A DNA stretch of 64,000 nt from Phycisphaerales bacterium (lineage in GTDB: Bacteria; Planctomycetota; Phycisphaerae; Phycisphaerales; UBA1924), in the NCBI GenBank assembly GCA_020831775.1, contig JAFIFZ010000036.1, forward strand, positions 62,001 through 126,000, in the 5' to 3' direction. A program made the translations under genes and the position numbers. This document shows, piece after piece, positions 53,135 to 64,000 of this stretch. The number at the start of each line of letters is the position of its first letter. Within the stretch, counting starts at the first letter, position 1. The notes below the pieces were generated by a model. The model was given only the letters and a program-made list of their open reading frames with translations, did no database searches and was not told the DNA's origin.

Positions 53135-54304
53135 ATGCCTCAGCTTGACTACCAGACCGCGGGCGAGAGCCACGGGCCCGCCGGGATCGCCACCGTCACC
53201 GGCATGCCCGCCGGCGTCCTCGTCGACGAGGACTTCATCAACGCCGAGCTCCGCCGCCGCCAGGGCGGCTACGGGCGGGGCGGGCGCCAGCGCATCGAGA
53301 CCGACCGCATCGAGATCCTCTCGGGCGTCCGCCTGGGCAAAACCATCGGCGCCCCGGTCACGATGCTCGTGCGCAACAAGGACTCACGCCTCGACGATCT
53401 GCAGCGCACGCCCCCGGTCACGCGCCCCCGCCCCGGGCACGCCGACCTCGCCGGCAGCATCAAGTGGCTCACCACCGACTGCCGCGAAACGCTCGAGCGC
53501 GCCAGCGCCCGCGAGACCGCCGCCCGCACCGCGGCCTGCGCCCTGGGCAACTGCCTGCTCCGCGAGCTCGGGATCGAGTCATTCGGCTTCACCCGCCAGA
53601 TCGGCGAGGTGGCGACCGGCGCCGCCGTCACCCCCGAAAACCGCGCCGAGCTCCGCGCCCTCCGCGACCAGTCCGACACCTACTGCCCAGACCCCGGCGC
53701 CACAGAACGCCAGCGCGATGTCATCCGACGCGCCAAGGTCGAGAAGGACACCGCCGGCGGCATCCTCGAATGCCACATCTTCGACTGCCCGCCGGGCGTC
53801 GGCTCGAGCATGGACTGGCGCACCAAGCTCGACGCGCGCATCGCCTACGCCGTCATGAGCATTCAGGCGTTCAAGGCGGTCGAGATCGGCCTCGGCGTCG
53901 CCTGCGCCGACCGCCCCGGCTCGCAGGTGCACGACCCGATCGCTTTCGATCCCTCGAAGCGCAACACTCCCTCGCTCGGATTCGTTCGCCCATCGAACAA
54001 CGCCGGGGGCACCGAGGGCGGCATGACCAACGGCATGCCCGTCGTCGTCCGAGGCACCATGAAGCCGATCTCGACACTCTTGCGAGGGCTGCCCAGCGTC
54101 AACCTCGAATCGCTCCAGCCAGAAGACAGCCAGTACGAGCGCAGCGATGTCTGCGCCGTCTCGGCGGCCGGTGTCGTCATGGAACATGTCGTCGCGTTCG
54201 AGGTCGCGCGCGCCATCCTCGACAAGTTTGGGGGTGACTCGCTCACCGAGCTGCGCTCCAACTACGAGCGCTACCTCGAAGCAGCGAGAAAGCTCGCGCC
54301 CTGA
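53135..54304 (+). CDS. aroC: Chorismate synthase
   Basis: AroC is the last shikimate-pathway step, EPSP to chorismate, with reduced FMN. The 389-residue protein has TAGESHGPAG near residue 8, QGGYGRGGRQRIETD, TRPRPGHADLAGSIKW, ERASARETAARTA and near the end SDVCAVSAAGVVMEHVVAFEVA. ATG 53135 is chosen over TTG 53129; GATACT (53122-53127) lies seven bases upstream and no ribosome site exists. No other aro gene is adjacent. Confidence 0.97.
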   Translation: MPQLDYQTAGESHGPAGIATVTGMPAGVLVDEDFINAELRRRQGGYGRGGRQRIETDRIEILSGVRLGKTIGAPVTMLVRNKDSRLDDLQRTPPVTRPRPGHADLAGSIKWLTTDCRETLERASARETAARTAACALGNCLLRELGIESFGFTRQIGEVATGAAVTPENRAELRALRDQSDTYCPDPGATERQRDVIRRAKVEKDTAGGILECHIFDCPPGVGSSMDWRTKLDARIAYAVMSIQAFKAVEIGLGVACADRPGSQVHDPIAFDPSKRNTPSLGFVRPSNNAGGTEGGMTNGMPVVVRGTMKPISTLLRGLPSVNLESLQPEDSQYERSDVCAVSAAGVVMEHVVAFEVARAILDKFGGDSLTELRSNYERYLEAARKLAP

Positions 54305-54340
54305 TCGTCGAGCGGGCCGGGCCGGCAATCGAGCCGGTGA

Positions 54341-54469
54341 TCACATCACAAACGAGACCGCCAAGAGCAAAGCCGAAAGCCCGATGGCGTAGATGGCAAA
54401 GCCCATCACCACCTCCATGCCGGTGCCCTGACTCCAGATGATGTCGTTGTGCGGATGGCGCAAGAACAC
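54341..54469 (-). CDS. Candidate 42-residue single-pass membrane peptide
   Basis: Starting from GTG 54469, which has AAGGAG six bases upstream, a 42-residue peptide is encoded: a short polar N-terminus (FLRHPHNDIIWSQGTG) followed by one membrane helix (VVMGFAIYAIGLSALLLAVSFVM). The ribosome site with ideal spacing and the clean helix support expression. It is the only feature seen in the 388-base gap between aroC and pgpA. Below usual size cut-offs; function unknown. Confidence 0.45.
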   Translation of the reverse strand: MFLRHPHNDIIWSQGTGMEVVMGFAIYAIGLSALLLAVSFVM

Positions 54470-54692
54470 GGGAAACTCCTTGCAGGTCGCCCGATCCCAA
54501 CCCCTACCGAAGCATTCGGCGCCGCGGCGACACAGCGTGCTTCCGTGAGAGCCAATCACAGTCCTGCCGGAACTGTTTCAACAAAGCATTGATTTTGTTC
54601 GTGTTATCACCGGGCAAGAACGGTTACGCACCGGCGGCAATTCTGTCCGCTTCCGGTTCGCATCTCGTCTTCAATCTTGCCAACGACGCGGC

Positions 54693-55220
54693 TCAGCGCA
54701 CGACCAGCGCGAACACGACTTGCACGAAGATCAACGCGTAGACGCCCGCCGCGATGTCGTCGAGGAGGATGCCCCATCCGCCACGGATCCGCTGCAGCGC
54801 GTTGGCGGGCCAGACCTTCACGATGTCGAAGAAGCGGAAGGCCAGGAACGCCAGCAAGAGCGCGAAGCTGACCCGCCAGAACGACGGGTCCATCCCGATC
54901 GGGAGCGCAAACAGCGGGATGCATTGCCCCGCGGTCTCGTCGGCGACGACCTCGGACGGATCCTCGCCCAGGAAAAACGCCTCGGTCTCCTCGCCCCGCA
55001 GCACCGTCGCCAGCGAGAAGACCACCAGCACGACCAGCAGCACGAGGTGGTACAGGAACGGCGACGAGACCGGGCCGAGGCCGAAGGCGATCAGAAGCCC
55101 CGCGAGCACGACGGTCGGGATCGACCCCCAGGTCCCGCTGGCGGGCAGGTGGCCGAGGCCGAAGGTCGTCGGCAGCAGGAACTTCGGGCGGTGGAGGGGC
55201 TGCATGTGGCTGTGGCTCAC
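54693..55220 (-). CDS. pgpA: Phosphatidylglycerophosphatase A-like protein
   Basis: PgpA dephosphorylates phosphatidylglycerol phosphate, the step after PgsA. The 175-residue membrane protein has the PgpA-type start LLPTTFGLGHLPASGTWGS, DPSEVVADETAGQCIPLF (metal-binding Asp/Glu motif), RFFDIVKVWPANALQRIRGGWGILLDDIAAGVYA and a C-terminal helix. GTG 55220 overlaps the pgsA stop (GTGA), so two consecutive pathway enzymes are translationally coupled. Confidence 0.93.
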   Translation of the reverse strand: MSHSHMQPLHRPKFLLPTTFGLGHLPASGTWGSIPTVVLAGLLIAFGLGPVSSPFLYHLVLLVVLVVFSLATVLRGEETEAFFLGEDPSEVVADETAGQCIPLFALPIGMDPSFWRVSFALLLAFLAFRFFDIVKVWPANALQRIRGGWGILLDDIAAGVYALIFVQVVFALVVR

Positions 55221-55915
55221 GACGGGCTCCGTTCTTCTTGCTGCTGCACGCAGGCGATCGCGCGCGTGATGTAGGGCACGGCGCTGGCGGCGCTGATCAA
55301 AGTGACCGCCCAGGCGCACACTGATGCGAGGGTCAACGCCGATGGCGACCCGGGCTCGGCCAGCGCCACGATCAGCATGATCGCAGGCGCGCCGACGGAC
55401 TGGGCGATCATTTTGACCTTCCCGCTCATCATCGCCGAAAAGTCGCCCCCCGCCCCCTCGACCAGCCCGCGGAGTGAGGTGACCAGGAGCTCGCGGGCGA
55501 GGATCACCACCGCCATCCAGGGCAGCACCCCCGAGGCCTGCACCGCCCCGCCCTCGGCGGGGATCTGAAACTGCGGGCCGGCCAGGAGCACGAACGCCCC
55601 GAGCACGAGGACCTTGTCGGCGAACGGATCCATCACCCGCCCGAAGCGCGAGATCACCCGCCACCTCCGGGCGAGCCACCCGTCCGCGGCGTCGGTCAGG
55701 GCCGCCACCACGAACAGTCCCGCCGCCACGCCCGCCAGTGCACGGGCCGGGCCGGGGTCCGACGCGAGGTCGGCGAGGCTGAGCAGGAGGAAGACGATCG
55801 CCGCCATCACCAGCCGGGCGAGGGTCAGGGCGTTGGGCAGTTTGGCGAGGGTCGGGCCGACCAGCGGGCCGCCGAGCTCGGGCGGGGCGGAACCGGATGT
55901 CGGGGTCGGCGTCAC
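55217..55915 (-). CDS. pgsA: CDP-diacylglycerol-glycerol-3-phosphate 3-phosphatidyltransferase
   Basis: PgsA makes phosphatidylglycerol phosphate from CDP-diacylglycerol. The 232-residue membrane protein carries the CDP-alcohol phosphotransferase signature DAADGWLARRWRVISRFGRVMDPFADK, with its four metal-binding Asp, near residue 70. It begins LAKLPNALTLARLVMAA, typical of PgsA, after a Pro-rich stretch of about 25 residues. GTG 55915 has TACCAT five bases upstream and no ribosome site. Confidence 0.95.
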   Translation of the reverse strand: MTPTPTSGSAPPELGGPLVGPTLAKLPNALTLARLVMAAIVFLLLSLADLASDPGPARALAGVAAGLFVVAALTDAADGWLARRWRVISRFGRVMDPFADKVLVLGAFVLLAGPQFQIPAEGGAVQASGVLPWMAVVILARELLVTSLRGLVEGAGGDFSAMMSGKVKMIAQSVGAPAIMLIVALAEPGSPSALTLASVCAWAVTLISAASAVPYITRAIACVQQQEERSPS

Positions 55916-55920
55916 GGGCG

Positions 55921-55926
55921 ATGGTA
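55921..55926 (-). promoter_or_regulatory. Putative -10 box (TACCAT) of pgsA-pgpA
   Basis: On the minus strand TACCAT ends five bases before GTG 55915; the same hexamer precedes the M24 peptidase gene. This suggests a leaderless pgsA-pgpA transcript. Confidence 0.4.
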
Positions 55927-56047
55927 GAACCGGGGCGGGGCGTTTCGATGATGACTCGGCGGTTGAAGGGGGTCGGGGGTGGATCTATCCTCTGGCCCCT
56001 TTCGTCGCGGCACGCCGCCGCGGCTTTCTTCTCCGCTGGGGTGGTGC

Positions 56048-57055
56048 GTGGCGGAAGTGATAACCCCTCTCATCCTGTATGTCGCTGTCATCCTCGGTGG
56101 TGTCGGTGTGTGGATGGCGCTGCCGAGAAAGCGGGTCAACCCGCAGATCATCGGCGGGCTGGTCGCCGCGATCGCCGGCGGGCTGGTCCTCATCGGCCTG
56201 GGCCTCAGGGCCCGCGAGGTCGAGGGCGGCTTGCCCAACCTCTACTTCTATGTCTTCGCGGCCATCGCCCTGGGCGCCAGCCTTCGGGTCATCACCCACC
56301 AGCGGCCGGTCTATGCCGCCCTGTACTTCATCCTGACCATTCTCTCGTCCGCCGGGCTGTACCTGCTCCTGGCGGCGGAGTTCATGGCCTTCGCGCTGAT
56401 CATCATCTACGCCGGCGCGATCCTGATTACCTACCTGTTCGTGATCATGATGGCCACCCAGGCGCCCTCCGAGGAGGAGGTCGATGTCCTGGCCGAGTAC
56501 GACCTGCAGGCCCGCGAGCCCCTGGCGGCGGTCTTCGCCGGGTTCCTGATCCTCGGCGCTCTGAGCGTGATGATCTTCACCGGGGCTTCGAAGCTCCCCG
56601 GCGAGGCCGAGATCCGGGCCCAGGCCCCGCACCCCGACCACATGCTCGAGCTCCTGCCCCGCCGCGTCGAGCGCGTGCTGCAGGACGAGGGGCTGATCTC
56701 GGGGCGCGAGCGGATCGTCCGCGAGGCCCGCGGCGTGCTGTCGCTGGACCCCGAGACAAGAACAGCGGTCGTTGCACGGACGGTTGATCCGGACGGCGAT
56801 CCCGCGGGCGGGTTCATCCCCGGCTCGGAGCGCGAGATCGAGCTGCCCGACCACCTGCGGGCCCGGAATGTCGAGTCGCTGGCCTACGACTTCCTGAACC
56901 GTCACCCAATGACGATCGAGATCGCGGGCGTGATTCTGCTCATGGCGATGCTCGGGGCGGTGGTCCTCAGCCGCAGGCAGGTGGATATCGACGACGAGCG
57001 GAAGCGGCAGCAGGCCGAGCGGCGTCTGCGCGACGCCGAGGAGGCCCGCCTGTGA
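56048..57055 (+). CDS. nuoJ: NADH-quinone oxidoreductase subunit J, long form
   Basis: This is a membrane-arm subunit of respiratory complex I. Hydrophobic helices with AALYFILTILSSAGLYLLLAAEFMAFALIIIYAGAILITYLFVIMM match NuoJ. The 335 residues greatly exceed the usual 165-185. A hydrophilic insertion (about 180-285, rich in Arg/Glu/Asp: LLPRRVERVLQDEGLISGRERI) separates the fourth helix from the last one (MTIEIAGVILLMAMLGAVVL). GTG 56048 is the likeliest start; GTG 56057 is possible. First gene of a J-K-L-M-N block with no nuoA-I beside it. Confidence 0.9.
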   Translation: MAEVITPLILYVAVILGGVGVWMALPRKRVNPQIIGGLVAAIAGGLVLIGLGLRAREVEGGLPNLYFYVFAAIALGASLRVITHQRPVYAALYFILTILSSAGLYLLLAAEFMAFALIIIYAGAILITYLFVIMMATQAPSEEEVDVLAEYDLQAREPLAAVFAGFLILGALSVMIFTGASKLPGEAEIRAQAPHPDHMLELLPRRVERVLQDEGLISGRERIVREARGVLSLDPETRTAVVARTVDPDGDPAGGFIPGSEREIELPDHLRARNVESLAYDFLNRHPMTIEIAGVILLMAMLGAVVLSRRQVDIDDERKRQQAERRLRDAEEARL

Positions 57056-57429
57056 TGGTCTCGACCTTTGCGAGCATGGCCGACTTCCTGGCGCCGGCGC
57101 AGGCGAGCTTCCCCGAGGGAGTGGGCTCGGTGACGCTGGCGCACTACCTGTTCGTTTCCGTTGCGATGTTCACGATGGGGCTGATCGGGTTCCTGACGCG
57201 TCGGAACCTGATCATCATGTTCCTGTGCACCGAGATGATGTTCCAGGCGGCGGGGATCGCCCTCATCGCCTTCAGCCGGTTCTATCTGCACCACACGGGG
57301 CAGTCGTTTGTGATTTTCGTGCTGACGGTCGCGGCCGCGGAGGCGGCTCTGGCGTTGGCGCTGGTGGTGCTGCTCTTCCGCGGGCGCGAGTCGCTCAACG
57401 CGGACCAGTGGCATTCGCTCAAGGGTTGA
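57055..57429 (+). CDS. nuoK: NADH-quinone oxidoreductase subunit K
   Basis: The 124-residue subunit has three helices: TLAHYLFVSVAMFTMGLIGFL, NLIIMFLCTEMMFQAAGIALIAF with the conserved membrane Glu of the proton channel, and FVIFVLTVAAAEAALALALVVLLF with its second Glu. About 20 extra N-terminal residues precede the usual start. ATG 57055 overlaps the nuoJ stop by one base; a GTG at 57052 is the alternative. Confidence 0.95.
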   Translation: MVSTFASMADFLAPAQASFPEGVGSVTLAHYLFVSVAMFTMGLIGFLTRRNLIIMFLCTEMMFQAAGIALIAFSRFYLHHTGQSFVIFVLTVAAAEAALALALVVLLFRGRESLNADQWHSLKG

Positions 57430-57500
57430 CCGAGGGCCATGGGGCCCGGCATTCAGCGTTCCGCCCGGCGAGACTTCCGGGCATGAGGTAAGGATCGGTC

Positions 57501-59804
<2,304 letters not shown>

Positions 59805-59874
59805 CCCCGACCGCGGCCCCACCGGAGGGGCGGAGAGACGACCGACGCCCCAAGCGGGCTGAAGCGAACCAACC

Positions 59875-61563
59875 GTGAGCGAATCGATTCTCCATGTCCT
59901 GATCCTGCTGCCGATCGCCACCGCGGCGTTCATCGTCGCGCGCCCGGCGGGCGAGGCCAAGACCGTCGCCCTCTGGGGATCGCTGATCTCGCTGGTGCTC
60001 GGCGTCGTCGCGGCCTTCCAGTTCGACTGGTCCAACGCGGGCGCGATGCAGCCGGAGGTCTCCCTCGTCCCCTGGCTGCCGGCGCTGGGCCTGAGCATCT
60101 CCGTCGGGGCCGACGGCGTCTCGATGATGCTCGTCCTGCTGACGCTCCTGCTCGGGCCGATCTGCGTCGCCGCCTCGTTCAGCTCGATCAAGCACCGCGT
60201 CAAGACCTACTACGCGTGGCTGACTGTCCTGCAGGCCGCGATGGTCGGCGTCTTCGTCGCCCGCGACATCCTGCTCTTCTATGTCTGCTTCGAGTTCACG
60301 CTGATCCCGATGTTCGTGCTGATCAGCATCTACGGGTCGAGCAACCGCAAGGCCGCGGCGACCAAGTTCTTCCTCTACACCTTCACCGGCTCGATCCTCG
60401 CCCTCGCCGGCCTGATCTATGTGATCTGGTTCAACGCGACCCGCATGCCCGTCGAGGCCTTCGCCGGCGCAGGCGAGTGGTCGTTCCAGATCGACACGCT
60501 CCGCCAGGCCGCGGTGCGGATGTCGCCGACGGAGCAGGGCTGGGTCTTCGCGGCGATGCTCCTCGGCTTTGCCGTCAAGGTGCCCCTCTTCCCGGTGCAC
60601 ACCTGGCTGCCTTTGGCTCACACCGAGGCGCCGACGGCGGGCTCTGTCATCCTCGCGGGCGTCCTGCTCAAGCTGGGCACCTACGGGCTGTACCGCTTCG
60701 CGATCCCCTTCACCCCGATCGCCGCGGTCGATTTCGCCCCGTTCATCGGCCTCCTGGCGGTGATCGGCATCGTCTTCGCCGGGCTGATCTGCTGGGTGCA
60801 GGACGATGTAAAGAAGCTCGTGGCCTACTCGTCGGTCTCGCACCTCGGCTTCTGCGTGCTCGGGCTCTTCGCCCTGAACACCATGGGCCAGAGCGGGTCG
60901 GTGATGTACATGATCAACCACGGCCTGTCGACGGGGGCGCTCTTCCTCCTGATCGGCATGGTCTACGAGCGGTACCACACGCGATCGATGCGCGAGCTGG
61001 GCGGGCTGGCCGCCAAGATGCCCGTCTGGTCGTTCTTCATGGTCTTCTTCGTGATGGCCTCGGCCGGCCTGCCCGGGCTGAACGGGTTCATCAGCGAGTT
61101 CATGTGCCTGATGGGCACATTCCAGGCCAGCGACACGCTCGCCGGTTCGAGCATCGGCGCGACGCCGGGCGTGCTCGGGCCGGTCTTTGCGATTCTCGCG
61201 GGCACGGGCGTCGTCATCGGCGCGATGTACCTGCTGATGATGACCGGCAAGATGGTCTGGGGCCCCCTGCGCGAGCCCAAGGGCCACGACCACCACAACC
61301 ACAGCGAGCTCGCCGACGACCTCAACGCCCGCGAGATCGCGGTGCTCACCCCGCTGGCCGTGCTCTGCCTCGTCCTCGGCCTCTTCCCCACCCCCGTGCT
61401 CAAGGGCATCGAGGCGCCGGTGAACGACACCGTCCGCTGGGTGCAAGAGCACGGCGGCCTCCGCCTCTACCGCGACCCGGCGCCCGCTCGGGTCACCGAG
61501 CTCTCGCCCGCCGGCGTGGTGACGCCCGAGCTTGCCGCTCCCGCGGCGGGGGGTGAGCGATGA
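59875..61563 (+). CDS. nuoM: NADH-quinone oxidoreductase subunit M
   Basis: This is the second antiporter-like pump of complex I. The 562-residue protein has the family motifs CFEFTLIPMFVLISIYG with the conserved Glu and Lys-bearing KVPLFPVHTWLPLAHTEAPTAGSVILAGVLLKLGTYG. It also has DDVKKLVAYSSVSHLGFCVLG and PGLNGFISEFMCLMG, with a slightly longer C-terminus. GTG 59875, with no close ribosome site, follows nuoL by 70 bases. The stop overlaps nuoN (ATGA). Confidence 0.96.
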   Translation: MSESILHVLILLPIATAAFIVARPAGEAKTVALWGSLISLVLGVVAAFQFDWSNAGAMQPEVSLVPWLPALGLSISVGADGVSMMLVLLTLLLGPICVAASFSSIKHRVKTYYAWLTVLQAAMVGVFVARDILLFYVCFEFTLIPMFVLISIYGSSNRKAAATKFFLYTFTGSILALAGLIYVIWFNATRMPVEAFAGAGEWSFQIDTLRQAAVRMSPTEQGWVFAAMLLGFAVKVPLFPVHTWLPLAHTEAPTAGSVILAGVLLKLGTYGLYRFAIPFTPIAAVDFAPFIGLLAVIGIVFAGLICWVQDDVKKLVAYSSVSHLGFCVLGLFALNTMGQSGSVMYMINHGLSTGALFLLIGMVYERYHTRSMRELGGLAAKMPVWSFFMVFFVMASAGLPGLNGFISEFMCLMGTFQASDTLAGSSIGATPGVLGPVFAILAGTGVVIGAMYLLMMTGKMVWGPLREPKGHDHHNHSELADDLNAREIAVLTPLAVLCLVLGLFPTPVLKGIEAPVNDTVRWVQEHGGLRLYRDPAPARVTELSPAGVVTPELAAPAAGGER

Positions 61564-63203
61564 GTTCCCTCCTCGTCCTGCTCGCGCCCGAGATCGTCCT
61601 GTTCATAACGACCTGCATCGTCATGATCGTGGGTCTGTGGCCGAAGCTGGAGGTCCGCTCGCTGGCGATGCCCATCGCGGGCATGGGCCTGCTCATCGCG
61701 GGCGTGCTGGCGATCAACACCCCCGCCAACCCCGAGTCGATCCTCCCCAACATCATCCCCTACGCCAAGGCGATGACCGCGGGCGTCGGGCTGCTGCTCG
61801 TGCTGCTCTTGGCGGGCACCGTCGACCGCTCGTACGAGGCGGCGGTCGAACGGGGCGAGCTCCGCTTCAACCCGATCCACACCAACCGCGCCGAGTTCTT
61901 CGCCTTCTTCCTCTTCAGCCTCACAGGCCTGATGCTCTGCGCCTCGGCCACCGACCTCATCTGGCTCTTCCTCGCACTCGAGCTCGTCAGCCTCCCGACC
62001 TATGTCATGGCGACGATCTCGACGCGCAAGCTCAGGAGCCAGGAAGCCGGCGTCAAGTACTTCTTCCTCGGCGCGCTCGGCGCCGCGATCTTCCTCTACG
62101 GCTTCGCCCTGCTCTACGGCGGCACGGGCACCACCAACCTCATCGGCATCCGAGACGCGCTCGCCGAGCAGGCCGCCAGCGGCGGGATCAACCCCATCGC
62201 CATGGCCGGGATCATCCTGAGCCTGATCGGCATCTCGTTCAAGATCGCCGCGGTCCCGATGCACTTCTACACCGCCGATGTCTACCAGGGCGCCGCGGCC
62301 CCGGTCTCGGCCATGCTCGCGTTCGTCCCCAAGACCGCCGGCTTCATCGCGATGATGGGCATCCTCGCGGCGGTCGGCTGGCAGTACGCCCCCGGCGGCG
62401 AGACCCTGGCGGCCGACGGCGTCGGCACCCTGCCCCGCTCGATCTATGTCACCCTCGCCGCCATCGCCGTGCTGACGATGACCGTCGGCAACGTGCTGGC
62501 CCTCCTGCAGCGCTCGATCAAGCGACTGCTCGCCTACTCCTCCATCGCCCACACCGGGTACATGCTCGTCGCCCTGATCGCCGGCCCGTCCATCGCCGCA
62601 GAGGCGGGCATCACCTCCAACGGCCTCGGCGCCGTGCTGTTCTACCTGCTGGTCTACGGCGTCACCAACATCGGCACCTTCGCGGTCGTCGCCTGCCTGG
62701 AGCGTCCGCAGCCCGATGGCGAGGCGGACGAGCTCGACGACCTGGAAGACCTCCGCGGGCTCTGCCGCACAAGGCCGGTGCTCGGCTGGGTCATGGTGAT
62801 CTGCGCCCTTGGCCTGCTCGGCCTGCCGCCGCTGCTCGGCTTCTGGGCGAAGTTCCTGCTGTTCACCTCGGCGATCTCGGCCGGCGAGATCGCGCTGGTG
62901 GTGATCCTCGGCCTGAACTCGGCGATCGCGGCGTTCTACTACCTCAAGCTGGTGACGCTGCCGCTGCTGGAAGAGCCAGAGGGCGACGCCCCGGCAACGA
63001 CGCCGTTCGCCAGCCGCACGTTCGCGGGCGTGCTCTCCGCGGCGTTGGTGCTGCTGGCGATCATCCCGACGGGGATCGTCGACGCGGCGATGGAAGCCGC
63101 CGACCGCGCCGGCACGATCGTCCCGGCAAACATCGAAGCGATCGAACGCTCCATCACCGCCGAAGCGCTGCGAGACGAGCCGACGCCGATCATCGACCGC
63201 TGA
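61560..63203 (+). CDS. nuoN: NADH-quinone oxidoreductase subunit N
   Basis: This is the third antiporter-like pump. The 547-residue protein has LIWLFLALELVSLPTYVMATIS with the conserved Glu, SQEAGVKYFFLGALGAAIFLYGFALLYG and FKIAAVPMHFYTADVYQGAAAPVSAMLAFVPK with the pump Lys. RSIKRLLAYSSIAHTGYMLV and LGLPPLLGFWAKFLLF follow. The ATG overlaps the nuoM stop. Last gene of the block; a strong hairpin follows at 63232. Confidence 0.96.
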   Translation: MSSLLVLLAPEIVLFITTCIVMIVGLWPKLEVRSLAMPIAGMGLLIAGVLAINTPANPESILPNIIPYAKAMTAGVGLLLVLLLAGTVDRSYEAAVERGELRFNPIHTNRAEFFAFFLFSLTGLMLCASATDLIWLFLALELVSLPTYVMATISTRKLRSQEAGVKYFFLGALGAAIFLYGFALLYGGTGTTNLIGIRDALAEQAASGGINPIAMAGIILSLIGISFKIAAVPMHFYTADVYQGAAAPVSAMLAFVPKTAGFIAMMGILAAVGWQYAPGGETLAADGVGTLPRSIYVTLAAIAVLTMTVGNVLALLQRSIKRLLAYSSIAHTGYMLVALIAGPSIAAEAGITSNGLGAVLFYLLVYGVTNIGTFAVVACLERPQPDGEADELDDLEDLRGLCRTRPVLGWVMVICALGLLGLPPLLGFWAKFLLFTSAISAGEIALVVILGLNSAIAAFYYLKLVTLPLLEEPEGDAPATTPFASRTFAGVLSAALVLLAIIPTGIVDAAMEAADRAGTIVPANIEAIERSITAEALRDEPTPIIDR

Positions 63204-63231
63204 GCGATCCAGCACAAACGCAGACCTGTGG

Positions 63232-63258
63232 CACTGGCGGCTCGCCCGCCAGTGTTTT
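63232..63258 (+). terminator. Intrinsic terminator of the nuoJKLMN block
   Basis: CACTGGCGG (63232-63240) pairs perfectly with CCGCCAGTG (63246-63254) around a CTCGC loop and is followed by TTTT. It lies 28 bases after the nuoN stop. The GGCTCGCC core resembles the palindromes at 29674 and 59040, so it may be a repeat recruited as terminator. Confidence 0.85.
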
Positions 63259-63308
63259 CATGTCGTTGCCCCGCGATATCTGCTGAGCCACACCCCACTC
63301 CCCTCTAT

Positions 63309-63314
63309 TACACT
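63309..63314 (+). promoter_or_regulatory. Putative -10 box (TACACT) of the transglutaminase-like gene
   Basis: TACACT ends six bases before ATG 63321 with only CCCCCC between, so the mRNA is probably leaderless. Confidence 0.45.
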
Positions 63315-63320
63315 CCCCCC

Positions 63321-64000
63321 ATGACCATCGCGAGAACCATCGCCCTCGTCCTGCTCACGCTCGCTCCCGCGGCCTGGGCCGGCGGCACATGGGACCAGAT
63401 CCGCCAGCAGGCCTCAGAACGCTTCGGCGAGGCGGGCGCAGAAGCCGCGGCGTTTCTCGCCGAGCACCGGCCCGAGCGCGACGCACAGATCGACCCCGAG
63501 ATCGTGCTCGTCGCCATCGAGCTTTCGCTCCGCGCGCGGGAGACCTATCCGTGGGCGAAAGAACTGGACGACGAGCTCTTCTTCAACGATGTGCTGCCGT
63601 ACGCCGTGCTCGATGAGGAGCGGGCGAGGTCGCGTCGGCGTGTGCACGAGCTCGCGGCGCCGATCGTCGAGGGTTCGGCGACGGCCGCGGAGGCCGTGCA
63701 GGCGCTCAACCGCGAGCTGTTCCGCTCGACCGGCGTCCGCTACAGCACCGAGCGGAGGCGGGCGAACCAGAACTCGAACGAGACGCTCGACCTCGCCCTC
63801 GCCTCGTGCACGGGGCTTTCGATCCTGCTCATCGAGGCGTGCAGAAGCGTCGGCGTCCCGGCCCGGATCGCGGGCGTCGCGAGCTGGCCGGGCTCGGGCG
63901 GCAACCACGCGTGGATCGAGATCCACGACGGCGAGCGCTGGCGGTTCACCGGCGCTGCCGAGTACAACGCCGGCGGGCTCGACCGGGCCTGGTTCGTCGG
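63321..64000 (+). CDS. Secreted transglutaminase-like protein (3' end beyond window)
   Basis: The frame is open from ATG 63321 to the window edge (226 complete codons). A signal peptide (IARTIALVLLTLAPAAWAGG) is followed by a helical region (about 25-140). A transglutaminase/papain-like core then has the catalytic Cys in ASCTGLSILLIEACRSVGVPARI (near residue 157) and His in GGNHAWIEIHDG (near 194); the Asp partner would follow. Such planctomycete proteins may crosslink or cleave surface proteins. The activity is inferred from two of three residues. Confidence 0.8.
   Translation, partial: MTIARTIALVLLTLAPAAWAGGTWDQIRQQASERFGEAGAEAAAFLAEHRPERDAQIDPEIVLVAIELSLRARETYPWAKELDDELFFNDVLPYAVLDEERARSRRRVHELAAPIVEGSATAAEAVQALNRELFRSTGVRYSTERRRANQNSNETLDLALASCTGLSILLIEACRSVGVPARIAGVASWPGSGGNHAWIEIHDGERWRFTGAAEYNAGGLDRAWFV

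Noticed and set aside
50696-53173. An 825-codon minus-strand frame opposite the spermidine-synthase-like gene
   Set aside because: Composition is dominated by Arg, Asp, Glu, Gln and Gly with no membrane or domain pattern; it is a shadow of the plus-strand gene.

Overview
The window is a stretch of high-GC chromosome (roughly two thirds G+C by eye), densely coding on both strands and mostly intact. The gene set and style suggest a member of the Planctomycetota, most likely class Phycisphaerae: many secreted lineage-specific families, a PEP-CTERM-like C-terminal tail, a GldA/GldG-like exporter with a very large permease, a eukaryote-like protein kinase, and NADH dehydrogenase genes in a J-K-L-M-N block. 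The taxonomic call is an inference from gene content; no rRNA or tRNA gene was recognised.

Layout. 1-9323: a structured intergenic repeat, the fatty-acid genes accB-accC behind an M24 peptidase on the minus strand, a translationally coupled three-gene exporter on the plus strand, and a nitroreductase. 9324-19878: a tandem array of eight intact paralogous secreted helical proteins with three broken copies between them, including a truncated second copy of the nitroreductase. It ends in a coupled ECF sigma factor and a membrane protein that may be its anti-sigma factor. 19922-24954: two secreted proteins of unknown function, a methyltransferase and a VOC-fold protein. 25012-29290: a TPP riboswitch and thiC, a DUF433 gene, and a more A/T-rich two-gene cassette (ABC-type ATPase plus DUF4276 Toprim-like protein) that looks like an acquired defence module. 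29312-35431: gdx-like SMR exporter, der, miaA, topA. 35504-38610: a secreted PEP-CTERM-type protein between two copies of a 53-bp direct repeat, the second copy split by an IS3-family (IS407-type) element with intact ends, a 4-bp target duplication and a programmed -1 frameshift site. 38621-54304: serA, uppP, two SpoU-type RNA methyltransferases, a redoxin-like protein, a small lipoprotein, an amidase, a kinase/metallophosphoesterase pair, glyA, a 2Fe-2S protein, a HAD hydrolase, a zinc-ribbon protein, a membrane-bound spermidine-synthase-like protein and aroC. 54341-63320: pgpA/pgsA (consecutive steps of phosphatidylglycerol synthesis) and nuoJKLMN, closed by a strong hairpin terminator. A transglutaminase-like gene runs off the right edge.

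Three patterns cut across the annotation. First, the tetranucleotide ACGT is almost absent: I found six by eye where about 200 would be expected from base composition. Asp, Asn, Tyr and His codons switch from C-ending to T-ending when the next codon is a Val GTN. Second, many genes have a TAnnnT box 5-10 bases before the start codon and no Shine-Dalgarno sequence, which suggests leaderless mRNAs. Third, the secreted array keeps a readable record of its own duplication history in its pseudogene remnants.
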